Shown piece after piece: positions 20,811 through 33,852 of a stretch of 64,000 nucleotides of DNA. The stretch is from assembly GCA_964036665.1 (NCBI GenBank), contig OZ038530.1, forward strand, positions 1,054,001 to 1,118,000, read 5' to 3'. The notes below the pieces were generated by a model. That model made no database searches. It was not told where the DNA came from and saw only the letters and a list, made by a program, of their open reading frames with translations. The translations under genes were made by a program, and so were the position numbers. The DNA is from Gordius sp. MW1 (Eukaryota > Nematomorpha > Gordioida > Gordea > Gordiidae). Numbering within the stretch: the first letter of the stretch is position 1; every line of letters starts with the position of its first letter.

Positions 20811-22647
20811 CATTTGTCCGCCCGTTGTCCGTCCGTTGTCCGTCCGTTGTCCGTCAGATGTCCTTTTGTTGTCCGCCCATTGTCCGCCCGTTGTCCGTCC
20901 GTTGTCCGTCCGTTGTCCTTCCGTTGTCCGTCTGATGTCCTTTTGTTGTCCGTCCGTTGTCCGTCCGTTGTCCGCCCGTTGTCCTTCCGTTGTCCTTCCG
21001 TTGTCCGCCCGTTGTCCGCCCGTTGTCCGTCCGTTGTCCGTCCGTTGTCCGTCCGTTATCCTTCCGTTGTCCGTCTGATGTCCTTTTGTTGTCCGTCCGT
21101 TGTCCGTCCGTTGTCCGTCCGTTGTCCTTCCGTTGTCCTTCCGTTGTCCGTCCGTTGTCCGTCCGTTGTCCTTCCGTTGTCCGTCCGTTGTCCGTCTGAT
21201 GTCCTTCCGTTGTCCATCCGTTGTCCGTCCCTTGTCCGTCTGATGTCCTTCCGTTGTCCGTCCGTTGTCCGTCTGATGTCCTTCCGTTGTCCGTCCGTTG
21301 TCCGTCCCTTGTCCGTCTGATGTCCTTCCGTTGTCCGTCCGTTGTCCGTCCGTTGTCCGCCCGTTGTCCTTCCGTTGTCCTTCCGTAGTCCGTCAGTTGT
21401 CCGTCTGATGTCATTCCGTTGTCCGTCCGTTGTCCGTCCGTTGTCCGCCCGTTGTCCTTCCGTTGTCCGTCCGTTGTCCCTCTGATGTCCTTCCGTTGTC
21501 CGTCCGTTGTCCGTCCGTTGTCCGTCCGTTGTCCGCCCGTTGTCCTTCCGTTGTCCGTCCGTTGTCCGTCCGTTGTCCTTCCGTTGTCCTTCCGTTGTCC
21601 GTTCGTTGTCCGTCCGTTGTCCGTCTGATGTCCTTTTGTTGTCCGTCCGTTGTCCGCCCGTTGTCCGTCCGTTGTCCGTCCGTTGTCCGCCCGTTGTCCT
21701 TCCGTTGTCCGTCCGTTGTCCGTCTGATGTCCTTCCGTTGTCCTTCCGTTGTCCGTCCGTTGTCCCTCTGATGTCCTTCCGTTGTCCGTCCGTTGTCCGT
21801 CCGTTGTCCGCCCGTTGTCCTTCCGTTGTCCGTCCGTTGTCCTTCCGTTGTCCGTCCGTTGTCCGTCTGATGTCCTTTTGTTGTCCGTCCGTTGTCCGTC
21901 TGATGTCCTTTTGTTGTCCTTCCGTTGTCCGTCCGTTGTCCGTCTGATGTCCTTCCGTTGTCCGTCCGTTGTCCGTCCGTTGTCCTTCCGTTGTCCGTCC
22001 GTTGTCCGTCCGTTGTCCTTCCGTTGTCCGTCCGTTGTCCTTCCGTTGTCCGTCCGTTGTCCCTCTGATGTCCTTCCGTTGTCCGTCCGTTGTCCGTTCG
22101 TTGTCCGCCCGTTGTCCTTCCGTTGTCCTTCCGTTGTCCGTCCGTTGTCCTTCCGTTGTCCGTCCGTTGTCCGTCTGATGTCCTTTTGTTGTCCGTCTGA
22201 TGTCCTTTTGTTGTCGGTCCGTTGTCCGTTCGTTGTCCGTCCGTTGTCCGCCCGTTGTCCTTCTGTTGTCCTTCCGTTGTCCGTCCGTTGTCCGTCTGAT
22301 GTCCTTCCGTTGTCCGTCCGTTGTCCGCCCGTTGTCCGTCCGTTGTCCGTCCGTTGTCGGCCCGTTGTCCTTCCGTTGTCCTTCCGTTGTCCGTCCGTTG
22401 TCCGTCCGTTGTCCGCCCGTTGTCCTTCCGTTGTCCTTCCGTTGTCCGTCCGTTGTCCGTCTGATGTCCTTTTGTTGTCCGTCCGTTGTCCGTTCTTTGT
22501 CCGTCCCTTGTCCGTCTGATGTCCTTTTGTTGTCCGTTCGTTGTCCGTTCGTTGTCCGTTCGTTGTCCGTCTGATGTCCGCCCGTTGTCCTTCCGTTGTC
22601 CGTCCGTTGTCCGCCCGTTGTCCTTCCGTTGTCCTTCCGTTGTCCGT
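20811..22647 (+). repeat. 1837-bp higher-order repeat, copy 1
   Basis: Directly adjacent to copy 2; landmarks such as CCGTCATTTGTCCG, GTCGGTCCG and GTTCTTTGTCC recur at exactly 1837 bp (167 units of 11). The left boundary is set by divergence just before 20795-20811. Confidence 0.85.
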
Positions 22648-24484
22648 CATTTGTCCGCCCGTTGTCCGTCCGTTGTCCGTCCGTTGTCCGTCAGATGTCC
22701 TTTTGTTGTCCGCCCATTGTCCGCCCGTTGTCCGTCCGTTGTCCGTCCGTTGTCCTTCCGTTGTCCGTCTGATGTCCTTTTGTTGTCCGTCCGTTGTCCG
22801 TCCGTTGTCCGCCCGTTGTCCTTCCGTTGTCCTTCCGTTGTCCGCCCGTTGTCCGCCCGTTGTCCGTCCGTTGTCCGTCCGTTGTCCGTCCGTTGTCCTT
22901 CCGTTGTCCGTCTGATGTCCTTTTGTTGTCCGTCCGTTGTCCGTCCGTTGTCCGTCCGTTGTCCTTCCGTTGTCCTTCCGTTGTCCGTCCGTTGTCCGTC
23001 CGTTGTCCTTCCGTTGTCCGTCCGTTGTCCGTCTGATGTCCTTCCGTTGTCCATCCGTTGTCCGTCCCTTGTCCGTCTGATGTCCTTCCGTTGTCCGTCC
23101 GTTGTCCGTCTGATGTCCTTCCGTTGTCCGTCCGTTGTCCGTCCCTTGTCCGTCTGATGTCCTTCCGTTGTCCGTCCGTTGTCCGTCCGTTGTCCGCCCG
23201 TTGTCCTTCCGTTGTCCTTCCGTAGTCCGTCAGTTGTCCGTCTGATGTCATTCCGTTGTCCGTCCGTTGTCCGTCCGTTGTCCGCCCGTTGTCCTTCCGT
23301 TGTCCGTCCGTTGTCCCTCTGATGTCCTTCCGTTGTCCGTCCGTTGTCCGTCCGTTGTCCGTCCGTTGTCCGCCCGTTGTCCTTCCGTTGTCCGTCCGTT
23401 GTCCGTCCGTTGTCCTTCCGTTGTCCTTCCGTTGTCCGTTCGTTGTCCGTCCGTTGTCCGTCTGATGTCCTTTTGTTGTCCGTCCGTTGTCCGCCCGTTG
23501 TCCGTCCGTTGTCCGTCCGTTGTCCGCCCGTTGTCCTTCCGTTGTCCGTCCGTTGTCCGTCTGATGTCCTTCCGTTGTCCTTCCGTTGTCCGTCCGTTGT
23601 CCCTCTGATGTCCTTCCGTTGTCCGTCCGTTGTCCGTCCGTTGTCCGCCCGTTGTCCTTCCGTTGTCCGTCCGTTGTCCTTCCGTTGTCCGTCCGTTGTC
23701 CGTCTGATGTCCTTTTGTTGTCCGTCCGTTGTCCGTCTGATGTCCTTTTGTTGTCCTTCCGTTGTCCGTCCGTTGTCCGTCTGATGTCCTTCCGTTGTCC
23801 GTCCGTTGTCCGTCCGTTGTCCTTCCGTTGTCCGTCCGTTGTCCGTCCGTTGTCCTTCCGTTGTCCGTCCGTTGTCCTTCCGTTGTCCGTCCGTTGTCCC
23901 TCTGATGTCCTTCCGTTGTCCGTCCGTTGTCCGTTCGTTGTCCGCCCGTTGTCCTTCCGTTGTCCTTCCGTTGTCCGTCCGTTGTCCTTCCGTTGTCCGT
24001 CCGTTGTCCGTCTGATGTCCTTTTGTTGTCCGTCTGATGTCCTTTTGTTGTCGGTCCGTTGTCCGTTCGTTGTCCGTCCGTTGTCCGCCCGTTGTCCTTC
24101 TGTTGTCCTTCCGTTGTCCGTCCGTTGTCCGTCTGATGTCCTTCCGTTGTCCGTCCGTTGTCCGCCCGTTGTCCGTCCGTTGTCCGTCCGTTGTCGGCCC
24201 GTTGTCCTTCCGTTGTCCTTCCGTTGTCCGTCCGTTGTCCGTCCGTTGTCCGCCCGTTGTCCTTCCGTTGTCCTTCCGTTGTCCGTCCGTTGTCCGTCTG
24301 ATGTCCTTTTGTTGTCCGTCCGTTGTCCGTTCTTTGTCCGTCCCTTGTCCGTCTGATGTCCTTTTGTTGTCCGTTCGTTGTCCGTTCGTTGTCCGTTCGT
24401 TGTCCGTCTGATGTCCGCCCGTTGTCCTTCCGTTGTCCGTCCGTTGTCCGCCCGTTGTCCTTCCGTTGTCCTTCCGTTGTCCGT
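22648..24484 (+). repeat. 1837-bp higher-order repeat, copy 2
   Basis: Tandem partner of 20811-22647. Similarity ends at 24485, where the sequence reads CCGTCCGTTG instead of returning to the CATTTGTCC start motif. Confidence 0.85.
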
Positions 24485-26615
24485 CCGTTGTCCTTCCGTT
24501 GTCCGTCCGTTGTCCGTCCGTTGTCCTTCCGTTGTCCGTCCGTTGTCCGTCCGTTGTCCGTCTGATGTCCTTCCGTTGTCCGCCCGTTGTCCTTCCGTTG
24601 TCCGTCCGTTGTCCGTCCGTTGTCCTTCCGTTGTCCTTCCGTTGTCCGCCCGTTGTCCGCCCGTTGTCCGTCCGTTGTCCGTCCGTTGTCCGCCCGTTGT
24701 CCTTCCGTTGTCCGCCCATTGTCCGCCCGTTGTCCTTCCGTTGTCCGCCCATTGTCCGTCCGTTGTCCGTCCGTTGTCCGTCTGATGTCATTTTGTTGTC
24801 TGTCCGTTGTCCGTCCGTTGTCCGTCCCTTGTCCGTCTGATGTCCTTCCGTTGTCCGTCCGTTGTCCGTCCGTTGTCCTTCCGTTGTCCGTCCGTTGTCC
24901 TTCCGTTGTCCGTCCGTTGTCCTTCCGTTGTCCGTCCGTTGTCCGTTCGTTGTCCGTTCGTTGTCCGTTCGTTGTCCGTTCGTTGTCCGTTCGTTGTCCG
25001 TCTGATGTCCTTTTGTTGTCCTTCTGTTGTCCTTCCGTTGTCCGTCCGTTGTCCGTCTGATGTCCTTCCGTTGTCCGTCCGTTGTCCGCCCGTTGTCCGT
25101 CCGTTGTCCGCCCGTTGTCCGTCCGTTGTCCGCCCGTTGTCCGTCCGTTGTCCGTCCGTTGTCGGCCCGTTGTCCTTCCGTTGTCCTTCCGTTGTCCGTC
25201 CGTTGTCCGTCCGTTGTCCGCCCGTTGTCCTTCCGTTGTCCTTCCGTTGTCCGTCCGTTGTCCGTCTGATGTCCTTTTGTTGTCCGTCCGTTGTCCGTCC
25301 GTTGTCCGTTCGTTGTCCGTCCCTTGTGCGTCTGATGTCCTTTTGTTGTCCGTCCGTTGTCCGTTCGTTGTCCGTTCGTTGTCCGTCTGATGTCCTTCCG
25401 TTGTCCGTCCGTTGTCCGCCCGTTGTCCTTCCGTTGTCCGTCCGTTGTCCTTCCGTTGTCCTTCCGTTGTCCTTTTGTTGTCCGTCCGTTGTCCGTCCGT
25501 TGTCCGTTCGTTGTCCGTCCCTTGTCCGTCTGATGTCCTTTTGTTGTCCTTCCGTTGTCCGTTCGTTGTCCGTCTGATGTCCTTCCGTTGTCCGTCCGTT
25601 GTCCGCCCGTTGTCCTTCCGTTGTCCGTCCGTTGTCCGTCCGTTGTCCTTCCGTTGTCCGTCCGTTGTCCGTCTGATGTCCTTCCGTTGTCCATCCGTTG
25701 TCCGTCCCTTGTCCGTCTGATGTCCTTCCGTTGTCCGTCCGTTGTCCGTCTGATGTCCTTCCGTTGTCCGTCCGTTGTCCGTCCCTTGTCCGTCTAATGT
25801 CCTTCCGTTGTCCGTCCGTTGTCCGTCCGTTGTCCTTCCGTTGTCCGTCCGTTGTCCGTCCGTTGTCTGTCCGTTGTCCGCCCATTGTCCGTCCGTTCTC
25901 CTTCCGTTGTCCGTCCGTTGTCCTTCCGTTGTCCGTCTGATGTCCTTTTGTTGTCCGTCCGTTGTCCGCCCGTTGTCCTTCCGTTGTCCGTTCTTTGTCC
26001 ATCTGATGTCCTTTTGTTGTCCGTCCGTTGTCCGTTCGTTGTCCGTTCGTTGTCCGTTCGTTGTCCGTCTGATGTCCTTTTGTTGTCCTTCCGTTGTCCG
26101 TTCGTTGTCCGTCTGATGTCCTTCCGTTGTCCGTCCGTTGTCCGCCCGTTGTCCTTCCGTTGTCCTTCCGTTGTACTTCCGTTGTCCGTCTGATGTCCGC
26201 CCGTTGTCCTTCCGTTGTCCGTCCGTTGTCCGCCCGTTGTCCTTCCGTTGTCCTTCCGTTGTCCGTCCGTTGTCCTTCCGTTGTCCGTCCGTTGTCCGTT
26301 CGTTGTCCGTTCGTTGTCCGCCCGTTGTCCTTCCGTTGTCCTTCCGTTGTCCGTCCGTTATCCTTCCGTTGTCCGTCCGTTGTCCGTCTGATGTCCTTTT
26401 GTTGTCCGTCCGTTGTCCGTCTGATGTCCTTTTGTTGTCCTTCCGTTGTCCGTCCGTTGTCCGTCTGATGTCCTTCCGTTGTCCATCCGTTGTCCGTCCC
26501 TTGTCCATCTGATGTCCTTCCGTTGTCCGTCCGTTGTCCGTCTGATGTCCTTCCGTTGTCCGTCCGTTGTCCGTCCCTTGTCCGTCTGATGTCCTTCCGT
26601 TGTCCGTCCGTTGTC

Positions 26616-27073
26616 CATCAGGAGGCTACAAGTTTGAATCCCGGAGAGTATTCTGTTCTTGTTAATAACATTGATAATATGACTTTTTAGCCGTCCGCTG
26701 AAATTTTCACGAAGCCTATATGGTTGAACAAAAAAATTTAAAAAATTTTCAAGTCGAAAAAATTTTTTTTGTCGGAATTCACCTCTGATATCGAAAATTT
26801 TCATGAGGCCTATATGGTGTTACAAAAAAATTGAAAAAATTTTGAGGTCGAAAAAAATATTTTTTGATAAAAAAATTTAATAAATTGCATAGCACGGAGG
26901 GACGACGGAGGGACGACAGAGGGACGACGGACGGACGACGGAGAGACGACGGAGGGAGGACGGACGGACAACGGAGGGACGACGGACCGTCCGTTGTCCG
27001 TCAGGAGGCAACAAGTTTGAATCCGTGAGAGTATTCTGTTGATTATATGACTTTTTGGCCGTCCGCTGGCTAC
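26616..27073 (+). repeat. J module M6 (two AT subrepeats, shortened inverted stretch)
   Basis: The module is 458 bp. It has the M3-type two-subrepeat core, but the inverted 11-mer stretch lacks one CGGACGGAGGA unit compared with M3. Tag 2 has a substitution (GTTGATTATATGAC). Confidence 0.9.
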
Positions 27074-28874
27074 GTCCGTTGTCCGTCCGTTGTCCGCCCG
27101 TTGTCCGTCTGTTGTCCGTCCGTTGTCCGTCCGTTGTCCGTTCGTTGTCCGTTCGTTGTCCTTCCGTTGTCCTTCCGTTGTCCTTCCGTTGTCCGTCCGT
27201 TGTCCGTCTGATGTCCTTCCGTTGTCCGTCCGTTGTCCGTCCGTTGTACGCCCGTTGTCCTTCCGTTGTCCGTCCGTTGTCCGTCCGTTGTCCGTCCGTT
27301 GTCCGTCCGTTGTCCGTCCGTTGTCCTTCCGTTGTCCGTCAGATGTCCTTTTGTTGTCTGTCTGTTGTCCGTTCGTTGTCCGTTCGTTGTCCGTTCGTTG
27401 TCCGTCCGTTGTCCGCCCGTTGTCCGCCCGTTGTCCTTCCGTTGTCCGTCCGTTGTCCTTCCGTTGTCCGTCCGTTGTCCGTCCGTTGTCCGTTCGTTGT
27501 CCGTTCGTTGTCCGCCCGTTGTCCTTCCGTTGTCCTTCCGTTGTCCGTCCGTTGTCCTTCCGTTGTCCGTCCGTTGTCCGTCTGATGTCCTTTTGTTGTC
27601 CGTCCGTTGTCCGTCTGATGTCCTTTTGTTGTCCTTCCGTTGTACGTCCGTTGTCCGTCTGATGTCCTTCCGTTGTCCATCCGTTGTCCGTCCCTTGTCC
27701 GTCTGATGTCCTTCCGTTGTCCGTCCGTTGTGCGCCCGTTGTCCGCCCGTTGTCCTTCCGTTGTCCGTCCGTTGTCCGTCTGATGTCCTTCCGTTGTCCG
27801 TCCGTTGTCCGTCCGTTGTCCGCCCGTTGTCCTTCCGTTGTCCGTCCGTTGTCCGTCCGTTGTCCGTCCGTTGTCCGTCCGTTGTCCTTCCGTTGTCCGT
27901 CAGATGTCCTTTTGTTGTCTGTCCGTTGTCCGTTCGTTGTCCGTTCGTTGTCCGTTCGTTGTCCGTCCGTTGTCCGCCCGTTGTCCGCCCGTTGTCCTTC
28001 CGTTGTCCGTCCGTTGTCCTTCCGTTGTCCGTCCGTTGTCCGTCCGTTGTCCGTTCGTTGTCCGTTCGTTGTCCGCCCGTTGTCCGTCCGTTGTCCGTCC
28101 GTTGTCCGTTCGTTGTCCGTCCCTTGTCCGTCTGATGTCCTTTTGTTGTCCGTCCGTTGTCCGTTCGTTGTCCGTTCGTTGTCCGTTCGTTGTCCGTTCG
28201 TTGTCCTTTCGTTGTCCGTTCGTTGTCCGTCTGATGTCCTTTTGTTGTCCTTCCGTTGTCCGTCCGTTGTCCGTCTGATGTCCTTCCGTTGTCCGTCCGT
28301 TGTCCGCCCGTTGTCCTTCCGTTGTATGTCCGTTGTCCGTCCGTTGTCCGTCCTTTGTCCGCCCGTTGTCCGTCCGTTGTCCGTCTGATGTCCTTTTGTT
28401 GTCCGCCCGTTGTCCGTCCGTTGTCCGTCCGTTGTCCGTTCGTTGTCCATCCGTTGTCCGTCTGATGTCCTTTTGTTGTCCGCCCGTTGTCCTTCCGTAG
28501 TCCGCCCGTTGTCCGTCCGTTGTCCTTCCGTTGTCCTTCCGTTGTCCGTTCGTTGTCCGTTCGTTGTCCGTCCGTTGTCCGTCCGTTGTCCGGCCGTTGT
28601 CCGTTCGTTGTACGTCCGTTGTCCGTCTGATGTCCTTTTGTTGTCTGTCCGTTGTCCGTTCGTTGTCCGTTCGTTGTCCGTTCGTTTTCCGTTCGTTGTC
28701 CGTTCGTTGTCCGTCTGATGTCCTTTTGTTGTCCTTCCGTTGTCCGTCCGTTGTCCGTCTGATGTCCTTCCGTTGTCCGTCCGTTGTCCGTCCGTTGTCC
28801 TTCCGTTGTCCGCACGTTGTCCGCCCGTTGTATGTCCGTTGTCCGTCCGTTGTCCGTCCGTTGTCCGCCCGTTG
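27074..28874 (+). repeat. 11-bp satellite array, S11
   Basis: Array between M6 and hAT D, close in unit order to 14519-16315 before hAT C. Single differences include GTACGCCCGTT near 27245 and GTCTGTCTGTT near 27357. No gene is seen. Confidence 0.96.
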
Positions 28875-29311
28875 CAGGGTTTCTTTCAGAGGGGAGCCCG
28901 GGGGGGTAATATCCCCCCCCGGGGAGTTTCAAATACCCCCCCGGAGAGTTTTGATTGAAGGAAGCATGAACATTAACTGAGGTTCCACCATGAAGTCATA
29001 AATTATATTAATAATAGGCTTAGGCTAAAATTGAAATTCAATAAATTATTTTAATTTGTCAATAAAAAATATAAAATTGGCGAAATTAAATTTTTTTACA
29101 GATCAGGTGGAAATTATTCATAGACATCATTTTTTAACATCTGTGAACCGTAAATTTACAATCTTGAAAGTTACAAATTATCTTTAATATATCAATAGGT
29201 AACTAAACATAAATAAATGCTTTTAGAATTATTAAATCACTATCTTACTTATAAACTTAAAAAGAATTATTATAAATAATACATTCTATGTTTTTTTTGA
29301 ATTGCAGATAG

Positions 29312-29548
29312 ATGTCTGGTAAATATAAAAGTACTCTTTTACACTACTTTAGTAAAAAGGAAAAGTCTAATAAAAAGGATGGTAAATATGATTTAATTTG
29401 GAATAATTTTAATTATGCAACAGGTGAAGATATGAATAATTGTTCTGTAGAAAAAACTCTGGTTTGTTCCATTCAATGTTATAATGAAAAGGATGGTATT
29501 TATATTTATATTACTAACAAAATATTGGTCATTTTCAATGTATATTAA
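29312..29548 (+). pseudogene. hAT N-terminal remnant ORF (78 codons), copy D
   Basis: Intact frame with one substitution near its end (ILVIFNVY rather than ILVILNVY). No other change is seen relative to copies A-C. Confidence 0.5.
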
Positions 29549-29900
29549 CTAATTATAATTTGCTTGCAAGCATATAAAAAAGATCGTTTTTGTCTAATCA
29601 ATTATGTATTATGAAAAGGTGAGGATAATTCTGTGGAGAAACTGGTTTATTCCATAGATTGTCAAAATAAAAAAGATGGTATTTACATTTATACACACAA
29701 AATAATGTTTATAACTAATGATAATTATCTGTCATGCATTTAAATTCTGATATAGATAAAATATCTTTTTTATCTATTTGATTTTGATTTAGAAATAGGC
29801 GAGAAGATATGTTTGGGGAATACTATGGGTATTTGTGTTTATATAAAATAATAAATAAGGCATGAATATGTTTGTTTGTAATAGGTAAAGATGGGACTGA

Positions 29901-30107
29901 ATTAAGAAAAACTCTTGTTTTATCCCTTACTTTAGTGCAATGAACCGAATTATGGTTGCATTAAGAAACAGGCTAGGGGAGATATCTTTAGACCACTGTA
30001 TGAGAATATCTATAGAAGGGGCTGACCTTCCTACTGAAGAATATCTAGATATGGCGATGAAGGAGTACGCCTTTAAAAAACAAAGAAGTATTCGGTTACT
30101 TTCTTAA
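29901..30107 (+). pseudogene. hAT C-terminal remnant, copy D
   Basis: The same 207-bp open segment as in copy B, ending TAA at 30105-30107. It is intact, with YFSAMNRI and the ISIEG motif retained. Confidence 0.72.
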
Positions 30108-30301
30108 AAGAACACTTGCCCGTTAAAATATTACATGTATTTATTTAATGATTATGCGTGTATGTATCAATTTATATATCACTTATATCACCAATAAAAA
30201 TTAGTAAATATTATACAAAATGGTTTAGCAATTAAAAAAATTTTTACCCCCCCGGAAGTTGAAAATACCCCCCCGGAGCATTTTTTCTGAAAGAAACCCT
30301 G

Positions 30302-31492
30302 GCCCGTTGTCCGTTCGTTGTCCGTCCGTTCGTTGTCCGTTCGTTGTCCGTTCGTTGTCCGTCTGATGTCCTTTTGTTGTCCTTCCGTTGTCCGTTCGTT
30401 GTCCGTCTGATGTCCTTCCGTTGTCCGTCCGTTGTCCGCCCGTTGTCCTTCCGTTGTCCTTCCGTTGTCCGTCCGTTGTCCTTCCGTTGTCCGTCAGATG
30501 TCCTTTTGTTGTCTGTCCGTTGTCCGTTCGTTGTCCGTTCGTTGTCCTTCCGTTGTCCTTCCGTTGTCCGTCCGTTGTCCGTCCGTTGTCCTTCCGTTGT
30601 CCGTCAGATGTCCGTCCGTTGTCCTTCCGTTGTCCGTCCGTTGTCCGTCCGTTGTCCTTCCGTTGTCCGTCAGATGTCCTTTTGTTGTCTGTCCGTTGTC
30701 CGTTTGTTGTCCGTTCGTTGTCCGCCCGTTGTCCTTCCGTTGTCCCTCCGTTGTCCGTCCGTTGTCCGTCCGTTGTCCGTCCGTTGTCCTTCCGTTGTCC
30801 TTCCGTTGTCCTTCCGTTGTCCTTCCGTTGTCCGTCCGTTGTCCGTCTGATGTCATTTTGTTGTCCGTCCGTTGTCCGTCCGTTGTCCGTCCGTTGTCCG
30901 TTCGTTGTCCGTCCGTTGTCCGTCTGATGTCCTTTTGTTGTCTGTCCGTTGTCCGTTTGTTGTCCGTTCGTTGTCCGTTCGTTGTCCGTTCGTTGTCCGT
31001 TCGTTGTCCGTTCGTTGTCCGTCTGATGTCCTTTTGTTGTCCTTCCGTTGTCCGTCCGTTGTCCGTCTGATGTCCGCCCGTTGTCCTTCCGTCGTCCGTC
31101 CGTTGTCCGCCCGTTGTCCTTCCGTTGTCCTTCCGTTGTCCGTCCGTTGTCCTTCCGTTGTCCGTCCGTTGTCCGTTCGTTGTCCGTTCGTTGTCCGCCC
31201 GTTGTCCTTCCGTTGTCCTTCCGTTGTCCGTCCGTTGTCCTTCCGTTGTCCGTCCGTTGTCCGTCTGATGTCCTTTTGTTGTCCGTCCGTTGTCCGTCTG
31301 ATGTCCTTTTGTTGTCCTTCCGTTGTCCGTCCGTTGTCCGTCTGATGTCCTTCCGTTGTCCATCCGTTGTCCGTCCCTTGTCCATCTGATGTCCTTCCGT
31401 TGTCCGTCCGTTGTCCGTCTGATGTCCTTCCGTTGTCCGTCCGTTGTCCGTCCCTTGTCCGTCTGATGTCCTTCCGTTGTCCGTCCGTTGTC
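30302..31492 (+). repeat. 11-bp satellite array, S12
   Basis: Array between hAT D and M7, beginning with the right copy of the GCCCGTTG target duplication. Unit order parallels 17741-18909. No gene is seen. Confidence 0.96.
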
Positions 31493-32074
31493 CATCAGGA
31501 GGCTACAAGTTTGAATCCCGGAGAGTATTCTGTTCTTGTTAATAACATTGATAATATGACTTTTTAGCCGTCCGCTGAAATTTTCACGAAGCCTATATGG
31601 TTGAACAAAAAAATTTAAAAAATTTTCAAGTCGAAAAATTTTTTTTTTTCGGAATTCACCTCTGATATCGAAAATTTTCATGAGGCCTATATGGTGTTAC
31701 AAAAAAATTGAAAAAATTTTGAGGTCGAAAAAATATTTTCTGATCAAAAAAATTTTTTTTACGGAATTCACTTCTGATATCAAAAATTTTCATGAGGCCT
31801 ATATGGTTGAACAAAAAAATGGAAAAAAATTTGAGGTCGAAAAAAATATTTTTTGATAAAAAAAATTTAATAAATTGCATAGCACGGAGGGACGACGGAG
31901 GGACGACGGACGGACGACGGAGGGACGACGGACGGACGACGGAGAGACGACGGAGGGAGGACGGACGGACAACGGAGGGACGACGGACCGTCCGTTGTCC
32001 GTCAGGAGGCAACAAGTTTGAATCCGTGAGAGTATTCTGTTGATAATATGACTTTTTGGCCGTCCGCTGGCTAC
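31493..32074 (+). repeat. J module M7 (three AT subrepeats)
   Basis: The module is 582 bp. Three AT-rich subrepeats start at about 31588, 31682 and 31794 (GAAGCCTATATGG, then GAGGCCTATATGG twice), with spacing 94 and 112 bp. The middle one ends with GATCAAAAAAATTTTTTTTACGG, which two-subrepeat modules lack. Tags, inverted 11-mers and hairpin are as in M3. Confidence 0.9.
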
Positions 32075-33412
32075 GTCCGTTGTCCGTCCGTTGTCCGCCC
32101 GTTGTCCGTCTGTTGTCCGTCCGTTGTCCGTCCTTTGTCCGTTCGTTGTCCGTTCGTTGTCCTTCCGTTGTTCTTCCGTTGTCCTTCCGTTGTCCGTCCG
32201 TTGTCCGTCTGATGTCCTTCCGTTGTCCGTCCGTTGTCCGTCCGTTGTCCGCCCGTTGTCCTTCCGTTGTCCGTCCGTTGTCCTTCCGTTGTCCGTCCGT
32301 TGTCCTTCCGTTGTCCGTCCGTTGTCCTTCCGTTGTCCGTCCGTTGTCCGTCCGTTGTCCGTCTGATGTCCTTTTGTTGTCCTTCCGTTGTCCGTCCGTT
32401 GTCCGTCTGATGTCCTTCCGTTGTCCATCCGTTGTCCGTCCCTTGTCCGTCTGATGTCCTTCCGTTGTCCGTCCGTTGTCCGTCCCTTGTCCGTCTGATG
32501 TCCTTCCGTTGTCCGTCCGTTGTCCGTCCGTTGTCCGCCCGTTGTCCTTCCGTTGTCCTTCCGTTGTCCGTCCGTTGTCCGTCTGATGTCCTTCCGTTGT
32601 CCGTCCGTTGTCCGTCCGTTGTCCGTCCGTTGTCCGTCCGTTGTCCGTCCGTTGTCCTTCCGTTGTCCGTCCGTTGTCCTTCCGTTGTCCGTCCGTTGTC
32701 CGTCTGATGTCCTTTTGTTGTCCGTCCGTTGTCCGTCCGTTGTCCGTCCCTTGTCCGTCTGATGTCCTTTTGTTGTCCGTCCGTTGTCCGTTCGTTGTCC
32801 GTTCGTTGTCCTTTCGTTGTCCACCCGTTGTATGTCCGTTGTCCGTCCGTTGTCCGTCCTTTGTCCGCCCGTTGTCCGTCCGTTGTCCGTCTGATGTCCT
32901 TTTGTTGTCCGCCCGTTGTCCGTCCGTTGTCCGTTCGTTGTCCGTCCGTTGTCCGTCTGATGTCCTTTTGTTGTCCGCCCGTTGTCCTTCCGTAGTCCGC
33001 CCGTTGTCCGTCCGTTGTCCTTCCCTGTCCTTCCGTGATCCGTTCGTTGTCCGTTCGTTGTCCGTCCGTTGTCCGTCCGTTGTCCGCCCGTTGTCCGTTC
33101 GTTGTACGTCCGTTGACCGTGTGATGTCCTTTTGTTGTCTGTCCGTTGTCCGTTCGTTGTCCGTTCGTTGTCCGTTCGTTGTCCGTTCGTTGTCCGTTCG
33201 TTGTCCGTTCGTTGTCCGTTCGTTGTCCGTCTGATGTCCTTTTGTTGTCCTTCCGTTGTCCGTCCGTTGTCCGTCTGATGTCCTTCCGTTGTCCGTCCGT
33301 TGTCCGCCCGTTGTCCTTCCGTTGTCCGCACGTTGTCCGCCCGTTGTATGTCCGTTGTTCGTCCGTTGTCCGTCCGTTGTCCGTCCGTTGTCCGTCCGTT
33401 GTCCGCCCGTTG
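32075..33412 (+). repeat. 11-bp satellite array, S13
   Basis: Array between M7 and hAT E. A 10-bp unit GTCCTTCCCT at 33017-33026 breaks phase and recurs at 37599-37608, showing that this segment and 36602-37983 are copies. Four units precede the target-site unit at hAT E. No gene is seen. Confidence 0.95.
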
Positions 33413-33852
33413 CAGGGTTTCTTTCAGGGGGGAGCCCGGGGGGGTAATACCTCCCCGTGGAGTTTCAAATACCCCCCCCCCCCGGAGAGTTTTGATTGAA
33501 GGAAGCATGAACATGAACTGAGGTTCCACCATGAAGTCATAAATTATATTAATAAGAGGCTTAGGCTAAAATTGAAATTCAATAAATTATTTTAATTTGT
33601 CAATAAAAAATATAAAATTGGCGAAATTAAATTTTTTTACAGATCAGGTGGAAATTATTCATAGACATCATTTTTTAACATCTGTGAACCGTAAATTTAC
33701 AATCTTGAAAGTTACAAATTATCTTTAATATATCAATAGGTAACTAAACATAAATAAATGCTTTTAGAATTATTAAATCACTATCTTACTTATAAACTTA
33801 AAAAGAATTATTATAAATAATACATTCTATGTTTTTTTTGAATTGCAGATAG

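Larger units (their letters stand above)
19390..26615 (+). repeat. 11-bp satellite array, S10
   Basis: A 7.2-kb uninterrupted array. It contains shorter-range duplications: a 0.8-kb pair (GTCATTTGTCCGC landmark at 20031 and 20811) and an exact-length 1837-bp doublet (20811-22647, 22648-24484). Rare variants such as GTCCGCCCATT and GTCATTTGTCC are shared between these copies. No gene is seen. Confidence 0.96.
28875..30301 (+). mobile_element. hAT-type non-autonomous transposon, copy D (with target duplication)
   Basis: The copy is 1427 bp, flanked on both sides by the identical 8-bp sequence GCCCGTTG. An 8-bp target duplication together with CAGGG-type termini is the hallmark of the hAT superfamily, and this copy gives the clearest evidence for the class. 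It differs from B by scattered substitutions (for example GATCGTTTTTG near 29583 and GATTTTGATTTAG near 29785). Confidence 0.92.
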
